Below, piece by piece: positions 5,323 through 5,327 of a stretch of 5,327 nucleotides of DNA (position 1 is its first letter; each line of letters starts with the position of its first letter). The notes beneath the pieces were generated by a model, which ran no database searches, was not told the origin of the DNA, and saw only the letters and a list, made by a program, of their open reading frames with translations. This stretch comes from Clostridiales bacterium (GTDB lineage: Bacteria; Bacillota; Clostridia; Lachnospirales; Lachnospiraceae). The position numbers and the translations under genes were made by a program. Location: the NCBI GenBank assembly GCA_019420405.1, contig JAHZHF010000214.1:1-5327 (forward strand), given 5' to 3'.

Positions 5323-5327
5323 ATGAA

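Noticed and set aside
5246..5326. Minus-strand open frame at the right edge as a possible ftsQ or transposase tail
   Set aside because: Only 26 codons are visible, the wording does not resemble an FtsQ C-terminus, and similarity with the left copy is not kept in frame.
1..5327. CRISPR array, tRNA, rRNA, riboswitch or prophage genes
   Set aside because: No regularly spaced repeats, cloverleaf, rRNA-like stretch or recognisable aptamer was seen, and the genes explain nearly all of the window.

Overview
The window looks like a spore-forming member of the Clostridia, most likely Lachnospiraceae. This is inferred from gene order, the wording of the FtsZ, sigma-E and SpoIIGA proteins, strong AGGAGG-type ribosome binding sites and a mid-range base composition. 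I did no database comparison.

Layout: positions 1-158 are upstream sequence with no supportable gene. They hold a short diverged repeat (65-135) and a promoter for a plus-strand ABC exporter half-transporter (201-1922). The other three genes are on the minus strand and converge on the exporter. In transcription order they are ftsZ (5089-3908), spoIIGA (3700-2900) and sigE (2768-2028). A 47-nt hairpin (1980-2026) separates the exporter and sigE ends. No stretch longer than 300 bases lacks a gene.

How the genes work together: ftsZ makes the division ring used for both vegetative and asymmetric septation. It has its own sigma-A-like promoter behind phased A-tracts and ends at a stem-loop. The gap after it carries a well-preserved spoIIG-type promoter: a -35-like element, an unusual 22-bp spacer and a perfect TATAAT, with a perfect Spo0A box and weaker tandem boxes over the -35. 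That promoter should switch on spoIIGA-sigE at the start of sporulation. SpoIIGA is the membrane aspartic protease that removes the pro-sequence from pro-sigma-E in the mother cell. The exporter is a generic lipid/drug/peptide-type transporter with intact catalytic motifs and no visible link to sporulation.

The most unusual observation is that the two window edges carry related sequences of about 71-77 bp in inverted orientation, sharing a 20/21 identical core. One lies upstream of the exporter and the other upstream of ftsZ, so they bracket nearly the whole window. I did not find a clearly new biological system; most of the window is a conserved division and sporulation locus.
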